64,000 bases of DNA, taken from positions 992,001 through 1,056,000 of the forward strand of contig NZ_SHKY01000001.1 of assembly GCF_004217545.1 (NCBI RefSeq), read 5' to 3'. A program made the position numbers and the translations under genes. Below are positions 27,651 through 36,020 of the stretch, piece after piece. Each line of letters opens with the position of its first letter. Position 1 is the first letter of the stretch. The stretch is from Krasilnikovia cinnamomea. GTDB taxonomy: Bacteria > Actinomycetota > Actinomycetes > Mycobacteriales > Micromonosporaceae. Below the pieces are notes generated by a model. It made no database searches. It was given only the letters and a program-made list of their open reading frames with translations, and was not told where the DNA came from.

Positions 27651-28358
27651 GTGTCCGACGTGACGCGAGAACGCCCGCGCATCCCCGGCTCCCGCTCGGC
27701 GACCGAGCCGGAGCGGCGGCTGCCGCGCGGACGGCACGACCTGACGCGCGAATTCGTTGCCCGTACCCAGCGTGACCGGCTGATCGACGCGATGGCCCGG
27801 ACGGTGGCCGAACGCGGCTACACCGCCGCACCGCTGAGCGACGTGTGCGCCGCCGCCGGGGTGTCCACCCGGGCGTTCTACGAGCACTTCGCGGACAAGC
27901 AGGCGTGTTTCCTGGCCGCCTTCGAAATCGGCGCCGAGCTGCTGCAGACGGCGGTGGCCGCGGCGTACGCGCAGCCCGCGACGTGGCCCCGGCGCATCCA
28001 CCGGGGACTGGACACCCTGCTGCGGACGCTGGCGGCCGAACCGGCCTTCACCGCGCTGGCGGTGGTCGAGGTGCTGGCGGCGGGCACCCGGGCCCGTACC
28101 CGTCGCCGCGAGATGCTGCACGGGTACCTGGCGTACTTCGCCGACGCGCCGCGCCGGGCGGGTCGCCCCCCGGTGTCGCGCGGCGTGACCGAGGCGGCGG
28201 TCGCGGGCGTGTACGGGGTCATCTACGACCACGTCTGCACCGGCCGGGTCGGTGAGCTGCCGGATCGGTTGCCCGACCTGACGTACCTGGTGCTGGTGCC
28301 GTTCCTGGGCCCGGCGGCCGCCGCGCGGGTGGCCGCCGAGCCCGTCGTACCGCTCTGA
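27651..28358 (+). CDS. TetR-family transcriptional regulator
   Basis: This 235-aa protein has a long basic N-terminal arm. A TetR helix-turn-helix follows (IDAMARTVAERGYTAAPLSDVCAAAGVSTRAFYEHFADKQACFLAAF, ~residues 43-90), then a helical ligand-binding domain. It starts at GTG 27651, divergent from prs with only 33 bp between. It is convergent with the secreted-protein gene (6-nt gap). The regulated genes are not obvious. Confidence 0.9.
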   Translation: MSDVTRERPRIPGSRSATEPERRLPRGRHDLTREFVARTQRDRLIDAMARTVAERGYTAAPLSDVCAAAGVSTRAFYEHFADKQACFLAAFEIGAELLQTAVAAAYAQPATWPRRIHRGLDTLLRTLAAEPAFTALAVVEVLAAGTRARTRRREMLHGYLAYFADAPRRAGRPPVSRGVTEAAVAGVYGVIYDHVCTGRVGELPDRLPDLTYLVLVPFLGPAAAARVAAEPVVPL

Positions 28359-28364
28359 TCCCGG

Positions 28365-29099
28365 TCAGCGCACGGCCGGGGGCGGCTCGGCGAGTCCGGC
28401 CGAGACGGTGATCTGCTGGGCCGGGTCGGTGGTGTCGGTGACCGCGTAGCGTGCCTTCAGGATCGCGCTGGTCGCGCCGGTCGGGCAGGCCAGGCCGCCG
28501 GTCACCCGGACCGGCAGCGACACGCCGGCCGAGAGGTCGAGAACCGGCGGGCTCGTGTCGGTGCCCGGGACCCAGGCGCCGCTGATCGAGACCGGCCCGT
28601 CCGGCGCCACCGTGGCGGTGCACGATGCGAGCCCGGAGATCTGGGTGATGGATCCGCCCTGCGGGATGGTCATGGTCCCCACGGAACCGGCTGGGTCGTA
28701 CTGCAGGGAGATCGTCCAGTCGCCGTTGGTCGAGTTGGAGGTCGTGCGGGCGGTGGTGAACGGCACGTTGGTGGGGCACGCGCCGCCGTTGTTCGAGAAG
28801 CTGGCCGGGGCCAGCGTGTTCACGACCGGCCCGTCCGGGTTGCTGTTGGCCGGTTCGGCCGGCACGGTCCCGGAGCTGCCGGACTGGTTGCAGGTGGAGG
28901 TCGTCGTGCCGACCGTGAACGTGACCGTGGTGCCGGACACCAGCGCGGCGCTGAACGCGTGGCCGGCCGGGCTGACCGTGGTCCCGGTGGCGGCCAGGGC
29001 GGGCCCGGCGGACAGCGCCGTCAGGCCGGCGGTGGCCATCACCGTCGCGGCGGCGAAGACCGCCCCGCGGCGCAGAGTGGACGTGGGGGAACGACCCAT
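28365..29099 (-). CDS. Secreted hypothetical protein, co-transcribed with the DUF6230 gene
   Basis: This 244-aa protein has a signal peptide (GAVFAAATVMATAGLTALSAGPALA) and AAAGGAG before ATG 29099. The mature part is Thr/Ser/Gly/Val-rich with four Cys (STCNQSG, GACPTNV, SCTATV, LACPTG), consistent with an extracellular beta-sandwich held by disulfides. No named family is recognised. It starts 38 nt after the DUF6230 gene and so shares its transcript. Confidence 0.65.
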   Translation of the reverse strand: MGRSPTSTLRRGAVFAAATVMATAGLTALSAGPALAATGTTVSPAGHAFSAALVSGTTVTFTVGTTTSTCNQSGSSGTVPAEPANSNPDGPVVNTLAPASFSNNGGACPTNVPFTTARTTSNSTNGDWTISLQYDPAGSVGTMTIPQGGSITQISGLASCTATVAPDGPVSISGAWVPGTDTSPPVLDLSAGVSLPVRVTGGLACPTGATSAILKARYAVTDTTDPAQQITVSAGLAEPPPAVR

Positions 29100-29137
29100 C
29101 TCGAACTCCTTTGTTCGGGGAACGCAAGCGTCAGGGT

Positions 29138-29788
29138 TCAGAAGCACTCGTCACGGCCCCAGTGCAGCCGCAGGGAGAGGTGGCGCAGGTTGAACTGCCC
29201 CGCGGCGGTGGCCCAGGCGACCTGCTTGAGGTCGGTGATGGTGACCGTGTCGGCCTGCTGGCTGAACATGCCCTGGCGCCGCTGGGCCTGCTCGCCCGGG
29301 TCGTTGGTCGGCCCCTTGTCCAGAGTGGACGCGTCCCGGCCGATCTCGATGTTGGTGAAGTTCGCGTTGCCGTCGAGCTGGCTCATGTCCACGACCATGT
29401 CCCGCGCCGTGGCCGGGTCGCCGCCGGTGCCGGCGCGGATCTTCAGCGAGACGGAACCGAAGTCACCGAGGTCGGTGACGACGGACTGGCACAGGTTCTT
29501 CAGGGTGGCGGTTTTCATGGCGGACACCGCCACCGGCTCGGGAATCTGGTTGTCACCGCCCGGCTCGACGCGCGCGTCGACCGTGCCGTACTGAATGAAG
29601 CCGGTGGCCACGAGCTCGTCGGCGCTCACCTTGAACTGCTGACCGGAGACCGTGAAGCCCGCCGCCACCGCTCCGTTGGCGACCATGGCGAGCAGGACCG
29701 CCGTGGCGGCGGCGCTGAGGCCGAGAAGTGCCGCCAATCGGCGCCAGCGGGTATACCCCTCGCCCGGCACCGGATCCGTTGCCGTCAT
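29138..29788 (-). CDS. DUF6230 family membrane-anchored protein
   Basis: This 216-aa protein has one N-terminal membrane helix (LAALLGLSAAATAVLLAMVANGAVAA). An outer domain of DUF6230 type follows (FTVSGQQFKVSADELVATGFIQYGTVD, and IEIGRDASTLDKGP...GMFSQQADTVTITDLKQVAWATAAGQFNLRHLSLRL). In Streptomyces such genes often sit with DUF6114 genes. Here the partner is a secreted protein instead. Function is unknown, though the family is sometimes labelled cholesterol esterase without strong support. ATG 29788 starts it. Confidence 0.8.
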   Translation of the reverse strand: MTATDPVPGEGYTRWRRLAALLGLSAAATAVLLAMVANGAVAAGFTVSGQQFKVSADELVATGFIQYGTVDARVEPGGDNQIPEPVAVSAMKTATLKNLCQSVVTDLGDFGSVSLKIRAGTGGDPATARDMVVDMSQLDGNANFTNIEIGRDASTLDKGPTNDPGEQAQRRQGMFSQQADTVTITDLKQVAWATAAGQFNLRHLSLRLHWGRDECF

Positions 29789-29889
29789 GCGGAACCCACC
29801 TCCATCAGTCGCGATTGGATCGGGAAAGTGAACTGCGTCTCATAGCGCGGCACGCTAGACCGCCGCGCGAGGCATCGTCAAGCATCTAT

Positions 29890-31074
29890 TTACTCGCCAG
29901 TACGATCCGGTCGGTGCGCCAGCCCCAGCCAGGTCCGCAGCGCCCACCACAGGCGGGTGGTCTCCAGCACGCCCGGCCGCTCCCCCGGTTCCCCGCCCAG
30001 CGCCGGGATACCGGTGATCTCGTGCAGCCGGCGCAGCCGGTAGCGCACCGTGTTCGGGTGCACGTGCAGCGCCGTCGCGGTTTGATCCAGCCGCAGCCCG
30101 TGATCCAGGTAGCCGAGCGCGGTCGCCACCAGTTCCCGGTGGAAGTCGTCGCCGGGCCGCAGGGCGTCCAGCAGCGCGTCGCGCAGCAGCTCGGCCAGCA
30201 GCGGTTGCGCCGTCAGGGCCGTCTCGGCGGCCAGGTCGACGACGTCGTGCAGCCCGGCCAGGCCACACCGGACGGCCGTGCGCAGGGCGGTGACGCACAG
30301 CCCGTACACGGCGCGGATCTCCGTGAGGGGGCGGGCGGGCGCCGCCACCGCCGGGACCGTACGGCCGAGCGCGATGGGCGGGGGCAGGCGCGGGGCCAGC
30401 GCGGCGAGCCGGCCGTCCACCGTGCCGACCACCGCGCCGAGCGCGGACAACGACTGTTCCACGGGACTGATCCGGGTCACGTCGCCGAGCTCCGCGAGGA
30501 CGCAGTGGTACCGGCCGTCCGCGCGCAACCCGAAGCGGTTCAGCTCGTGCGGTGGCACCCCACCGTGCTCGCCGAGCAGCAACCGGCGCAGCATCCGCGA
30601 GCGCGCCTCCCGGTGCCCCCGGCCCAATCGCCGCTCCGCCGCCCGGTACCCCTCGATGACGTGCCGTTCCAGGGTGGCGGCGTACCGGTCCACGTCGAGG
30701 ACGGCCTCCAGCAGCGCCTCGTCCGGGATGCCGGCCGCGCGCCCGTGGCTCACCACGATCTCCAGGGCGCGTGAGCGGCAGGCCTGCACGCCGTACAGCA
30801 GAGCGCCGATCGGAACCCCCTGCGCGGCGCGCTCGGCGCCGAGCCGGGCGGCCTGGGCGAAGTCCCGATCCCCCAGCTCCCCCAGCCGGTCCAGGGCGGT
30901 GACGGCGGTGGAGAGCAGGGTCTGGATGTGGCGGCGGCTCTCCAGGTGCGGCAGCCGGGCCACCTCCGGCGAGCGGGACCGGGCCACCTCGACCATCTCG
31001 TCGAGGATGCGGCCGTCCGAGACGAGGTCGTCGAGCAGCGTACGGATCGACGCGTCCCGCTGTCTCATCGCCAT
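29890..31074 (-). CDS. PucR/CdaR-type transcriptional regulator
   Basis: This 394-aa protein has an N-terminal helical RsbRD-like domain (ARLPHLESRRHIQTLLSTAVTAL; IGALLYGVQACRSRALEIV). A GGDEF-like middle follows (RYHCVLAELGDVT). The C-terminal PucR HTH reads ELVATALGYLDHGLRLDQTATALHVHPNTVRYRLRRLHEITG. ATG 31074 or 31068 starts it. It is divergent from the secreted beta-propeller gene, which is its most obvious candidate target. Confidence 0.88.
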   Translation of the reverse strand: MAMRQRDASIRTLLDDLVSDGRILDEMVEVARSRSPEVARLPHLESRRHIQTLLSTAVTALDRLGELGDRDFAQAARLGAERAAQGVPIGALLYGVQACRSRALEIVVSHGRAAGIPDEALLEAVLDVDRYAATLERHVIEGYRAAERRLGRGHREARSRMLRRLLLGEHGGVPPHELNRFGLRADGRYHCVLAELGDVTRISPVEQSLSALGAVVGTVDGRLAALAPRLPPPIALGRTVPAVAAPARPLTEIRAVYGLCVTALRTAVRCGLAGLHDVVDLAAETALTAQPLLAELLRDALLDALRPGDDFHRELVATALGYLDHGLRLDQTATALHVHPNTVRYRLRRLHEITGIPALGGEPGERPGVLETTRLWWALRTWLGLAHRPDRTGE

Positions 31075-31250
31075 CGCGATCCCGCTTTCCGCAGGGGGCG
31101 CCGTTGTGGCCCGCGCACAACGGCAGGTCCGGGCCTTGGCGCCCGGAGCCTATGGATGGGCACCGATCCGTTGTTTCCTTCTCGTTACCGGAAGGTAACA
31201 CCGGGTGCCGCCCAACGGAATGTCGAATCCGTGTCCATTCAGGAGCTGCC

Positions 31251-32498
31251 ATGAATGCTCACCGCAGGCGCCCGCGGCGCACCGCCGCCCTGGCAGTCCT
31301 GGTCCTGACCGCGCTGATGTCGGGACCGCTGCCCGCGTCCGCGGCGGCCCCGCCGCAGGAGGTCATGTTCGTCGGCAACAACTGGGACGGCACCGTCGAC
31401 GTGATCGCCTCCCACGGCACGTACGCGAGACTCGGCCGGGTCAACGCCGTCCCGGACCGCGAGCAGCGCCTCTGGGAGATCTACCTCAACCCCGTCAAGC
31501 TGGCCTTCTACCTGGGCATCCGGCAGGGACCCGGGGAAGGACACGACCAGCTCGTCGACGACATGTACACCACGCCGGACGGCAGCGCGCTGGTGGTGTC
31601 GCGGCCCAGCTTCGCCGACGTCGCCTCGATCGACCTGACCACCGGCGCGCTGCGCTGGCGGTTCCCGGTGTCGGGCTTCCGCTCCGACCACATGGCCGTC
31701 TCCCCCGACGGCACCCAGGTCGCGGTGTCGGCGTCGCTGACCAACACCGTGCACGTCCTGGACATCACCACCGGGCGGCAGGTCGGGTCGTTCACCACGG
31801 GCGACAAGCCGCACGAGAACGTCTACACCGGCGGCGGCGCGTACCTGTGGAACATGTCCATCGGCAACGTCGAGACCGCGCTGGACGACCCGGCCTGGGA
31901 CTGGACGAAGGGCGACCGGCACGTCACCGTCGTGGACGGCCGGACGTTCCGGCAGGTCAGGACGATCGACATGCGGCCACGCCTGGACGCCGCCGGGCGG
32001 AAGGACCTCTCCGACGCCGTCCGGCCCGCGGTCTTCACCCCGGACGAGTCCACCCTGTACTTCCAGGTGTCGTTCTTCCACGGCGTGGTCGAGTACGACG
32101 TGGCCGGCGACCGGATCACCCGGGTCGCGGAGCTGCCCACGAACCCCGCGACCAACGAGGACCGCACCACCTGGGTCAACGACTCACGACACCACGGGCT
32201 GTCGATGAGCCCGGACGGCACCAAGCTCTGCGTCGCCGGGACCATGGATCAGTACGCCACGATCGTCGACCGGGCCACCCTGGCACCCGGGCCGCTGGTC
32301 GGGGCGGACAAGCCGTACTGGGCGACGGTCAGCGGCGACGGGCGGGACTGCGTGATCTCCGAGTCCGGCGCCGACCGGGTCAGCGCGATCAGCTTCGCGA
32401 CCGGCCAGCGGGTGGCCAGCGTCGCGGTCGGCGACCACCCGCAACGCGTACGGATCGGCCACGTGGCACCGGGCTGGACCCCGCCGGCCGCACCGTGA
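31251..32498 (+). CDS. Secreted YncE-like beta-propeller protein
   Basis: This 415-aa protein has a signal peptide (LAVLVLTALMSGPLPASAAA) and a GGAG ribosome-binding site 6 nt before ATG 31251. At least five blade-type repeats with SPDGT or TPDES turns are visible (MYTTPDGSALVVSRPSF, MAVSPDGTQVAVSASL, VFTPDESTLYFQVS, LSMSPDGTKLCVAGT, TVSGDGRDCVIS), typical of YncE/LVIVD propellers. It is probably an extracellular binding protein. A W-rich segment with LWNMSIGNVETALDDPAWDW interrupts the fold. Strong hairpins follow. Confidence 0.82.
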   Translation: MNAHRRRPRRTAALAVLVLTALMSGPLPASAAAPPQEVMFVGNNWDGTVDVIASHGTYARLGRVNAVPDREQRLWEIYLNPVKLAFYLGIRQGPGEGHDQLVDDMYTTPDGSALVVSRPSFADVASIDLTTGALRWRFPVSGFRSDHMAVSPDGTQVAVSASLTNTVHVLDITTGRQVGSFTTGDKPHENVYTGGGAYLWNMSIGNVETALDDPAWDWTKGDRHVTVVDGRTFRQVRTIDMRPRLDAAGRKDLSDAVRPAVFTPDESTLYFQVSFFHGVVEYDVAGDRITRVAELPTNPATNEDRTTWVNDSRHHGLSMSPDGTKLCVAGTMDQYATIVDRATLAPGPLVGADKPYWATVSGDGRDCVISESGADRVSAISFATGQRVASVAVGDHPQRVRIGHVAPGWTPPAAP

Positions 32499-32512
32499 CC
32501 GCCCGAATCAAC

Positions 32513-32545
32513 CCGCCCCGGTCCACTCGGGACCGTCCGGGGCGG
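32513..32545 (+). terminator. Hairpin downstream of the beta-propeller gene
   Basis: CCGCCCCGG and CCGGGGCGG form a 9-bp stem, with a further GGTCC/GGACC pairing inside, 15 nt after the stop. Confidence 0.55.
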
Positions 32546-32620
32546 CACCCGGCACCACGGCCGAACGGCCGGCACGGACCCGGCGCCCGCGACGCCGACG
32601 CGAGCGCCAGCGATGGGAAA

Positions 32621-32658
32621 GCCTCGGCGGGCGGGAGGGCGAACCCGCCCGCCGAGGC
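32621..32658. terminator. Bidirectional 15-bp hairpin
   Basis: GCCTCGGCGGGCGGG pairs perfectly with its complement across an 8-nt loop, between the convergent beta-propeller and membrane-protein genes. Confidence 0.75.
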
Positions 32659-32669
32659 GGGGCCCGTCG

Positions 32670-33680
32670 TCAGTGCGCGACGTCCCCGGAGACATCGGCG
32701 CGGCGCGCCCGGGCGACCCGCACGAGCCCGCCGACCAGCAGCGGCAGCAGCACCCCGGCGCAGGCGACCGCCAGCAGCCCGGCGATACCGACCTGCACCG
32801 GGTTGGAGCCGACCATCGAGTAGGCGATGGTGCGGAACGGATCAAGGTCGTACATCCACATGGACTCCAGCGCCACGACCGGGGTGGCCAGCAGCAACAG
32901 GGCCCAGGCTCCGCGCGGGTCGCGGCGGCGCCCGTACCAGACGGCGGCGGCCAGGGCCGCGACGAGCAGTCCCATCGCCGCCCGGTGCAGCGCGGACGCC
33001 ACGGGCCCCTGGCCGTCGCAGCATTCCAGGTACGGCCCGAGCCGGGCGGTGTGCGGCCCGCCGGTGGCGGCGACGCCCGCGAGGGTCGCCACCGCGGCCC
33101 CGACCGGCGCCAGCCGCAACGACCACGAGGGGTTCGCCGGTTGAGCGATCGCCAGCGCGCCCAGTACCAGCAACGGCAGCAGCACGAACGGTGGCAACGA
33201 CACGGCGGGGGGCCGCGCCACCGCCACCACCGTCACCGCGCCGAGCAGCCCGAACGTCCCGGCGGCGGCGAGGCGGGCCGGACGGCCCGGCCACACCACG
33301 GCGGTCAGCGCGGTGAGCAGCCACCCGACGTAGACCAGCCCGGCCAGGCTGGTGAACGGCCGGACCCGCCACAGGCTGCCCGGGGTGGCGCTCTCGAAGG
33401 ACAGCAGGAAGTGGACCGAGATGGCGGCCGCCGTGGCCAGGGCCAGCACCGCCGCGATCGGCAGGCCGTCCACCACACCCGACAGCCCGGCCGCGCGCAG
33501 CCGCTGCCGCACCCCGCCGAGGAACAGGTCGGCGGCGTCGCCGGCACTGGGACGGCGCCGGTCGCTCCCGGCCTCCAGATAGGTGTCGATCAGCTCGCGC
33601 TCGCGATCCCTGCGGTAGCGGCGCGGGTAGGCGAACAGCAGGCGCCGGTACGCCCGGGCCAGGGTCTCGTCGGTGCTCAC
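32670..33680 (-). CDS. Multi-pass membrane protein partnered with PadR
   Basis: This 336-aa protein has a ~55-residue cytoplasmic start (RAYRRLLFAYPRRYRRDRERELIDTYLE) of the type seen in permease-prefix/DUF1700-like proteins, then about eight membrane helices. GTG 33680 overlaps the PadR stop (GTGA), so the two are translated together. Such PadR plus YxxYPxxxR-type membrane pairs are common; the membrane protein is probably the target of PadR control. The transport or signalling role is unknown. Confidence 0.75.
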   Translation of the reverse strand: MSTDETLARAYRRLLFAYPRRYRRDRERELIDTYLEAGSDRRRPSAGDAADLFLGGVRQRLRAAGLSGVVDGLPIAAVLALATAAAISVHFLLSFESATPGSLWRVRPFTSLAGLVYVGWLLTALTAVVWPGRPARLAAAGTFGLLGAVTVVAVARPPAVSLPPFVLLPLLVLGALAIAQPANPSWSLRLAPVGAAVATLAGVAATGGPHTARLGPYLECCDGQGPVASALHRAAMGLLVAALAAAVWYGRRRDPRGAWALLLLATPVVALESMWMYDLDPFRTIAYSMVGSNPVQVGIAGLLAVACAGVLLPLLVGGLVRVARARRADVSGDVAH

Positions 33681-34063
33681 GCCCACACCTCCCGGACGAG
33701 TCGGCTGAGGCCGAACGGATCGGCGGCGAAGGCGAAGGCGGTGCCCTTGCGCCGGCTCAGGCGGGCGCTGGCCGCTTCGACGTGGCGGCGCATGCGTTCG
33801 GTCTCGGCGCGCAGGGCGTTCTCGCCGTCGGGGGTGAGCCGGTAGTAGCGGCGGAGCCGGCCGTCGACCACCTCCTCGCGGTCGGAGACGACGAGGCCGT
33901 CGTCGGCCAGCCGGTCGAGGGCTCCGTACAGGGTGCCGGGGCGGAGGCTGACCCGGCCCTCGGAGAGCCGGTCGACCTCGGCGATCACGCCGTAGCCGTG
34001 CAGTGGCGCGTCGGCCAGCGCGGTGAGGATGAGAAACGTCGGTTCACGCAACGGAGAAGTCAC
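33677..34063 (-). CDS. PadR-family transcriptional regulator
   Basis: This 128-aa protein has a winged helix (LREPTFLILTALADAPLHGYGVIAEVDRLSEGRVSLRPGTLYGALDRLADDGLV) and a C-terminal helix. GTG 34063 has no ribosome-binding site. Instead TTATAT lies about 7 nt upstream, which fits a -10 box for a leaderless transcript. It overlaps the downstream membrane-protein gene by 4 bp. It probably autoregulates the pair. Confidence 0.88.
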   Translation of the reverse strand: MTSPLREPTFLILTALADAPLHGYGVIAEVDRLSEGRVSLRPGTLYGALDRLADDGLVVSDREEVVDGRLRRYYRLTPDGENALRAETERMRRHVEAASARLSRRKGTAFAFAADPFGLSRLVREVWA

Positions 34064-34106
34064 CCGAGCAATATAACGGCTACGAAGGTATACCGGTAGC
34101 CAGGGG

Positions 34107-34197
34107 GTGTCTGCCGGATTGCCGACGGGCCGCCGCTGCCCCAAGCTGTACGTCACCGACCGGGCACCGAAGTCGAGCGCGACGAAAGGAGTGCCGG
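34107..34197 (+). pseudogene. Remnant of a DUF6879-associated small protein
   Basis: In frame, the DNA reads RRCPKLYVTDRAPKSS. This resembles the CPTL(F/Y)xTDRGTYVVQG core of the ~60-aa proteins commonly encoded next to DUF6879. The expected GTYVVQG continuation and normal stop are missing and the frame runs on into the DUF6879 gene out of phase. It is therefore probably a decayed fragment. Recognition rests on a ten-residue match. Confidence 0.3.
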
Positions 34198-34716
34198 GTG
34201 CGCCTACTGCAGGGCCCGTTGTTCGAGGACCTCTTCCGGAGGTTCGAGCACACCGCATTCCACCTCGAGGTCGACGACACGTACGACACCCCAGAGGAGT
34301 CCGAACCGTTCCGGAAGTTCCTGGCCGGGGAACCGGATGACTTCGCCTGGCATCGGGCCTGGCTGGACCTGGTCCGGGAGACCACGAAGTCGGGCAGGTC
34401 GGTGGAGCGGGTCCGCGTCGTCTCCGTGCCACACGTCGACTACACCCGGTGGGGACTGACTGTCGCACCACTCAACATCGCGGCCGGGGAGGACATCCGC
34501 TGGCTGCCACGCGACCGTCTGGATGGGTCGGACATCACCGCCGACGACTTCTGGCTGTTCGACCGCAGCCGTGTCGTCTTCACGGTCTTCACTCCCGACG
34601 GAGCGTTCTGCGGCGGAGCGGAGACCCGGGATCCGGCGATCGTGCAGCGATGTGTCCGCGTACGGGACGATCTTTGGACTCGCGCGATCCCGCACTCGGA
34701 CTATGCGGACCGGTAG
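34198..34716 (+). CDS. DUF6879 family protein
   Basis: This 172-aa protein matches DUF6879 (FEDLFRRFEHTAFHLEVDDTY, RWGLTVAPLNIAAGEDIRWLPR, DFWLFDRSRVVFTVFTPDGAFCGGAETRDPAIVQRC). These proteins usually sit with XRE and small Cys-containing partners in actinobacteria. Here no XRE gene is adjacent. GTG 34198 follows AAAGGAG 6 nt upstream. The 90 bp before it encodes RCPKLYVTDR, which looks like the core of the usual small partner, now without a proper reading frame. Confidence 0.85.
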   Translation: MRLLQGPLFEDLFRRFEHTAFHLEVDDTYDTPEESEPFRKFLAGEPDDFAWHRAWLDLVRETTKSGRSVERVRVVSVPHVDYTRWGLTVAPLNIAAGEDIRWLPRDRLDGSDITADDFWLFDRSRVVFTVFTPDGAFCGGAETRDPAIVQRCVRVRDDLWTRAIPHSDYADR

Positions 34717-34798
34717 CCCCCGACACGATCCACCGACTTGGGTAATGCCGCACAGAGTGTGCGTCTGGATCGTCTGAGCGTCCCTACGATGGCCGGTC

Positions 34799-35941
34799 GT
34801 GGCTTTAGGTGAAACGGGGACGAAGTATCTACAGAGGGCCTTCTGGCTGTCACTCACCGTCGCGGGGATCCTGTTCGGGATCCGGTTCCACCTCACCTCC
34901 TCCGACGGCGGCGGCATCCTGACCTGGCTGGTCCCGGTGGTGACGGCGGTCGTGGGCTTCCTGCTGGGCAATCCGATCCGTACGGACGGCGTCTCGCAGC
35001 GCAGGCTCATCGTCAACGGGAGCCTCTGCCTGCTGGCGATCATCGGCATGGGGACGCTGGCGGTTCTGGCGCCGTGGCGCACGCAAACGGACGACGACCC
35101 GCAGCGGTATCTCGGCAGGCCGTTGCGGATCGGCGTCACGACGGGATCCCTCGACGGCTGGAGCCGGGGCGGGTCGAGCAACGGCTTCGACAGCGCGCTC
35201 GCGGACTTCATCGCCGCGAGGTTCCACACCACGTGGGAGGCCGTGCCGGTCTTCGGTCACGACCGGGTGCAGATGCTGGAGCAGGGTGAGGTCGACCTGA
35301 TCATCGCGACGTTCACGATCAACGAGCCCCGCGCGCAGCGGGTGGACATGGCCGGGCCGTACTTCATCGACACGACCGGGGTGTGGATGAACGCCGCGAA
35401 GGCCGGCGTGCCCCCGGACGAGGCCAAGCTGTGCCAGGCGGAGGGAACCACCGGTGTCGGCGCGGCGGGCCAGTTCCGCCGGCAGTACCTGGGGCGCAAG
35501 TTCGCGATCGTGGACACCGAGCAGACCACGGTCGAGTGCATCGACAAGCTCCGCCGCAGGGACGACAAGACGACCTTCGTCGCCACCGACTGGAGCATCC
35601 TGCGTGCCGCCGACACCAACCTGAACATCCTCGACGGGAACGACTACCTGCCGCGCGACGTCGACGTGCGCGGCTACGTCCTCGACCCGGGGCCGCCGCC
35701 GGGCGGAGACCCGCTGCGCAGCAGCGACCTGCAGCGCTACGGGGTCGCCCTGCGCAACAACCATCCCCGGGTCTGCGCGGCCCTGACCGACGTCATCAAC
35801 GAGTTCCTCGCCCGTGACGACGGTTTCGCCGCCGCCTACGACCAGAACCTCCAGGCGATCCTCGGTGCCGTTCAGGGTGACTGGCACAATCCCCGCCGCG
35901 CCGACGCACCGGGGACACCGAACTCCTACTCCTGCATGTAG
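34799..35941 (+). CDS. Membrane-tethered amino-acid-type substrate-binding protein (SBP_bac_3)
   Basis: This 380-aa protein begins with three membrane helices (~residues 13-31, 40-57, 70-92). An SBP_bac_3 domain follows (RPLRIGVTTGSLDGW, GFDSALADFIAARF, EQGEVDLIIATFTINEPRAQRVDMAGPYFIDTTGVWM). Free-standing SBPs normally have one signal or lipid anchor, and no ABC permease or ATPase gene is adjacent. A sensory rather than transport role is plausible. GTG 34799 has no ribosome-binding site, but TACGAT lies 8 nt upstream, suggesting a leaderless transcript. Confidence 0.82.
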   Translation: MALGETGTKYLQRAFWLSLTVAGILFGIRFHLTSSDGGGILTWLVPVVTAVVGFLLGNPIRTDGVSQRRLIVNGSLCLLAIIGMGTLAVLAPWRTQTDDDPQRYLGRPLRIGVTTGSLDGWSRGGSSNGFDSALADFIAARFHTTWEAVPVFGHDRVQMLEQGEVDLIIATFTINEPRAQRVDMAGPYFIDTTGVWMNAAKAGVPPDEAKLCQAEGTTGVGAAGQFRRQYLGRKFAIVDTEQTTVECIDKLRRRDDKTTFVATDWSILRAADTNLNILDGNDYLPRDVDVRGYVLDPGPPPGGDPLRSSDLQRYGVALRNNHPRVCAALTDVINEFLARDDGFAAAYDQNLQAILGAVQGDWHNPRRADAPGTPNSYSCM

Positions 35942-35974
35942 GCGCCATCAGACCATCCACATCGCGCCCCACCA

Positions 35975-36007
35975 CTGCCCCCGCCGGCCGGACGCCGGCG
36001 GGGGCAG
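35975..36007. terminator. Bidirectional 14-bp hairpin
   Basis: CTGCCCCCGCCGGC pairs perfectly with its complement across a 5-nt loop, between the convergent SBP-type and DUF4331 genes. Confidence 0.78.
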
Positions 36008-36020
36008 CGCACTCAGCGGG

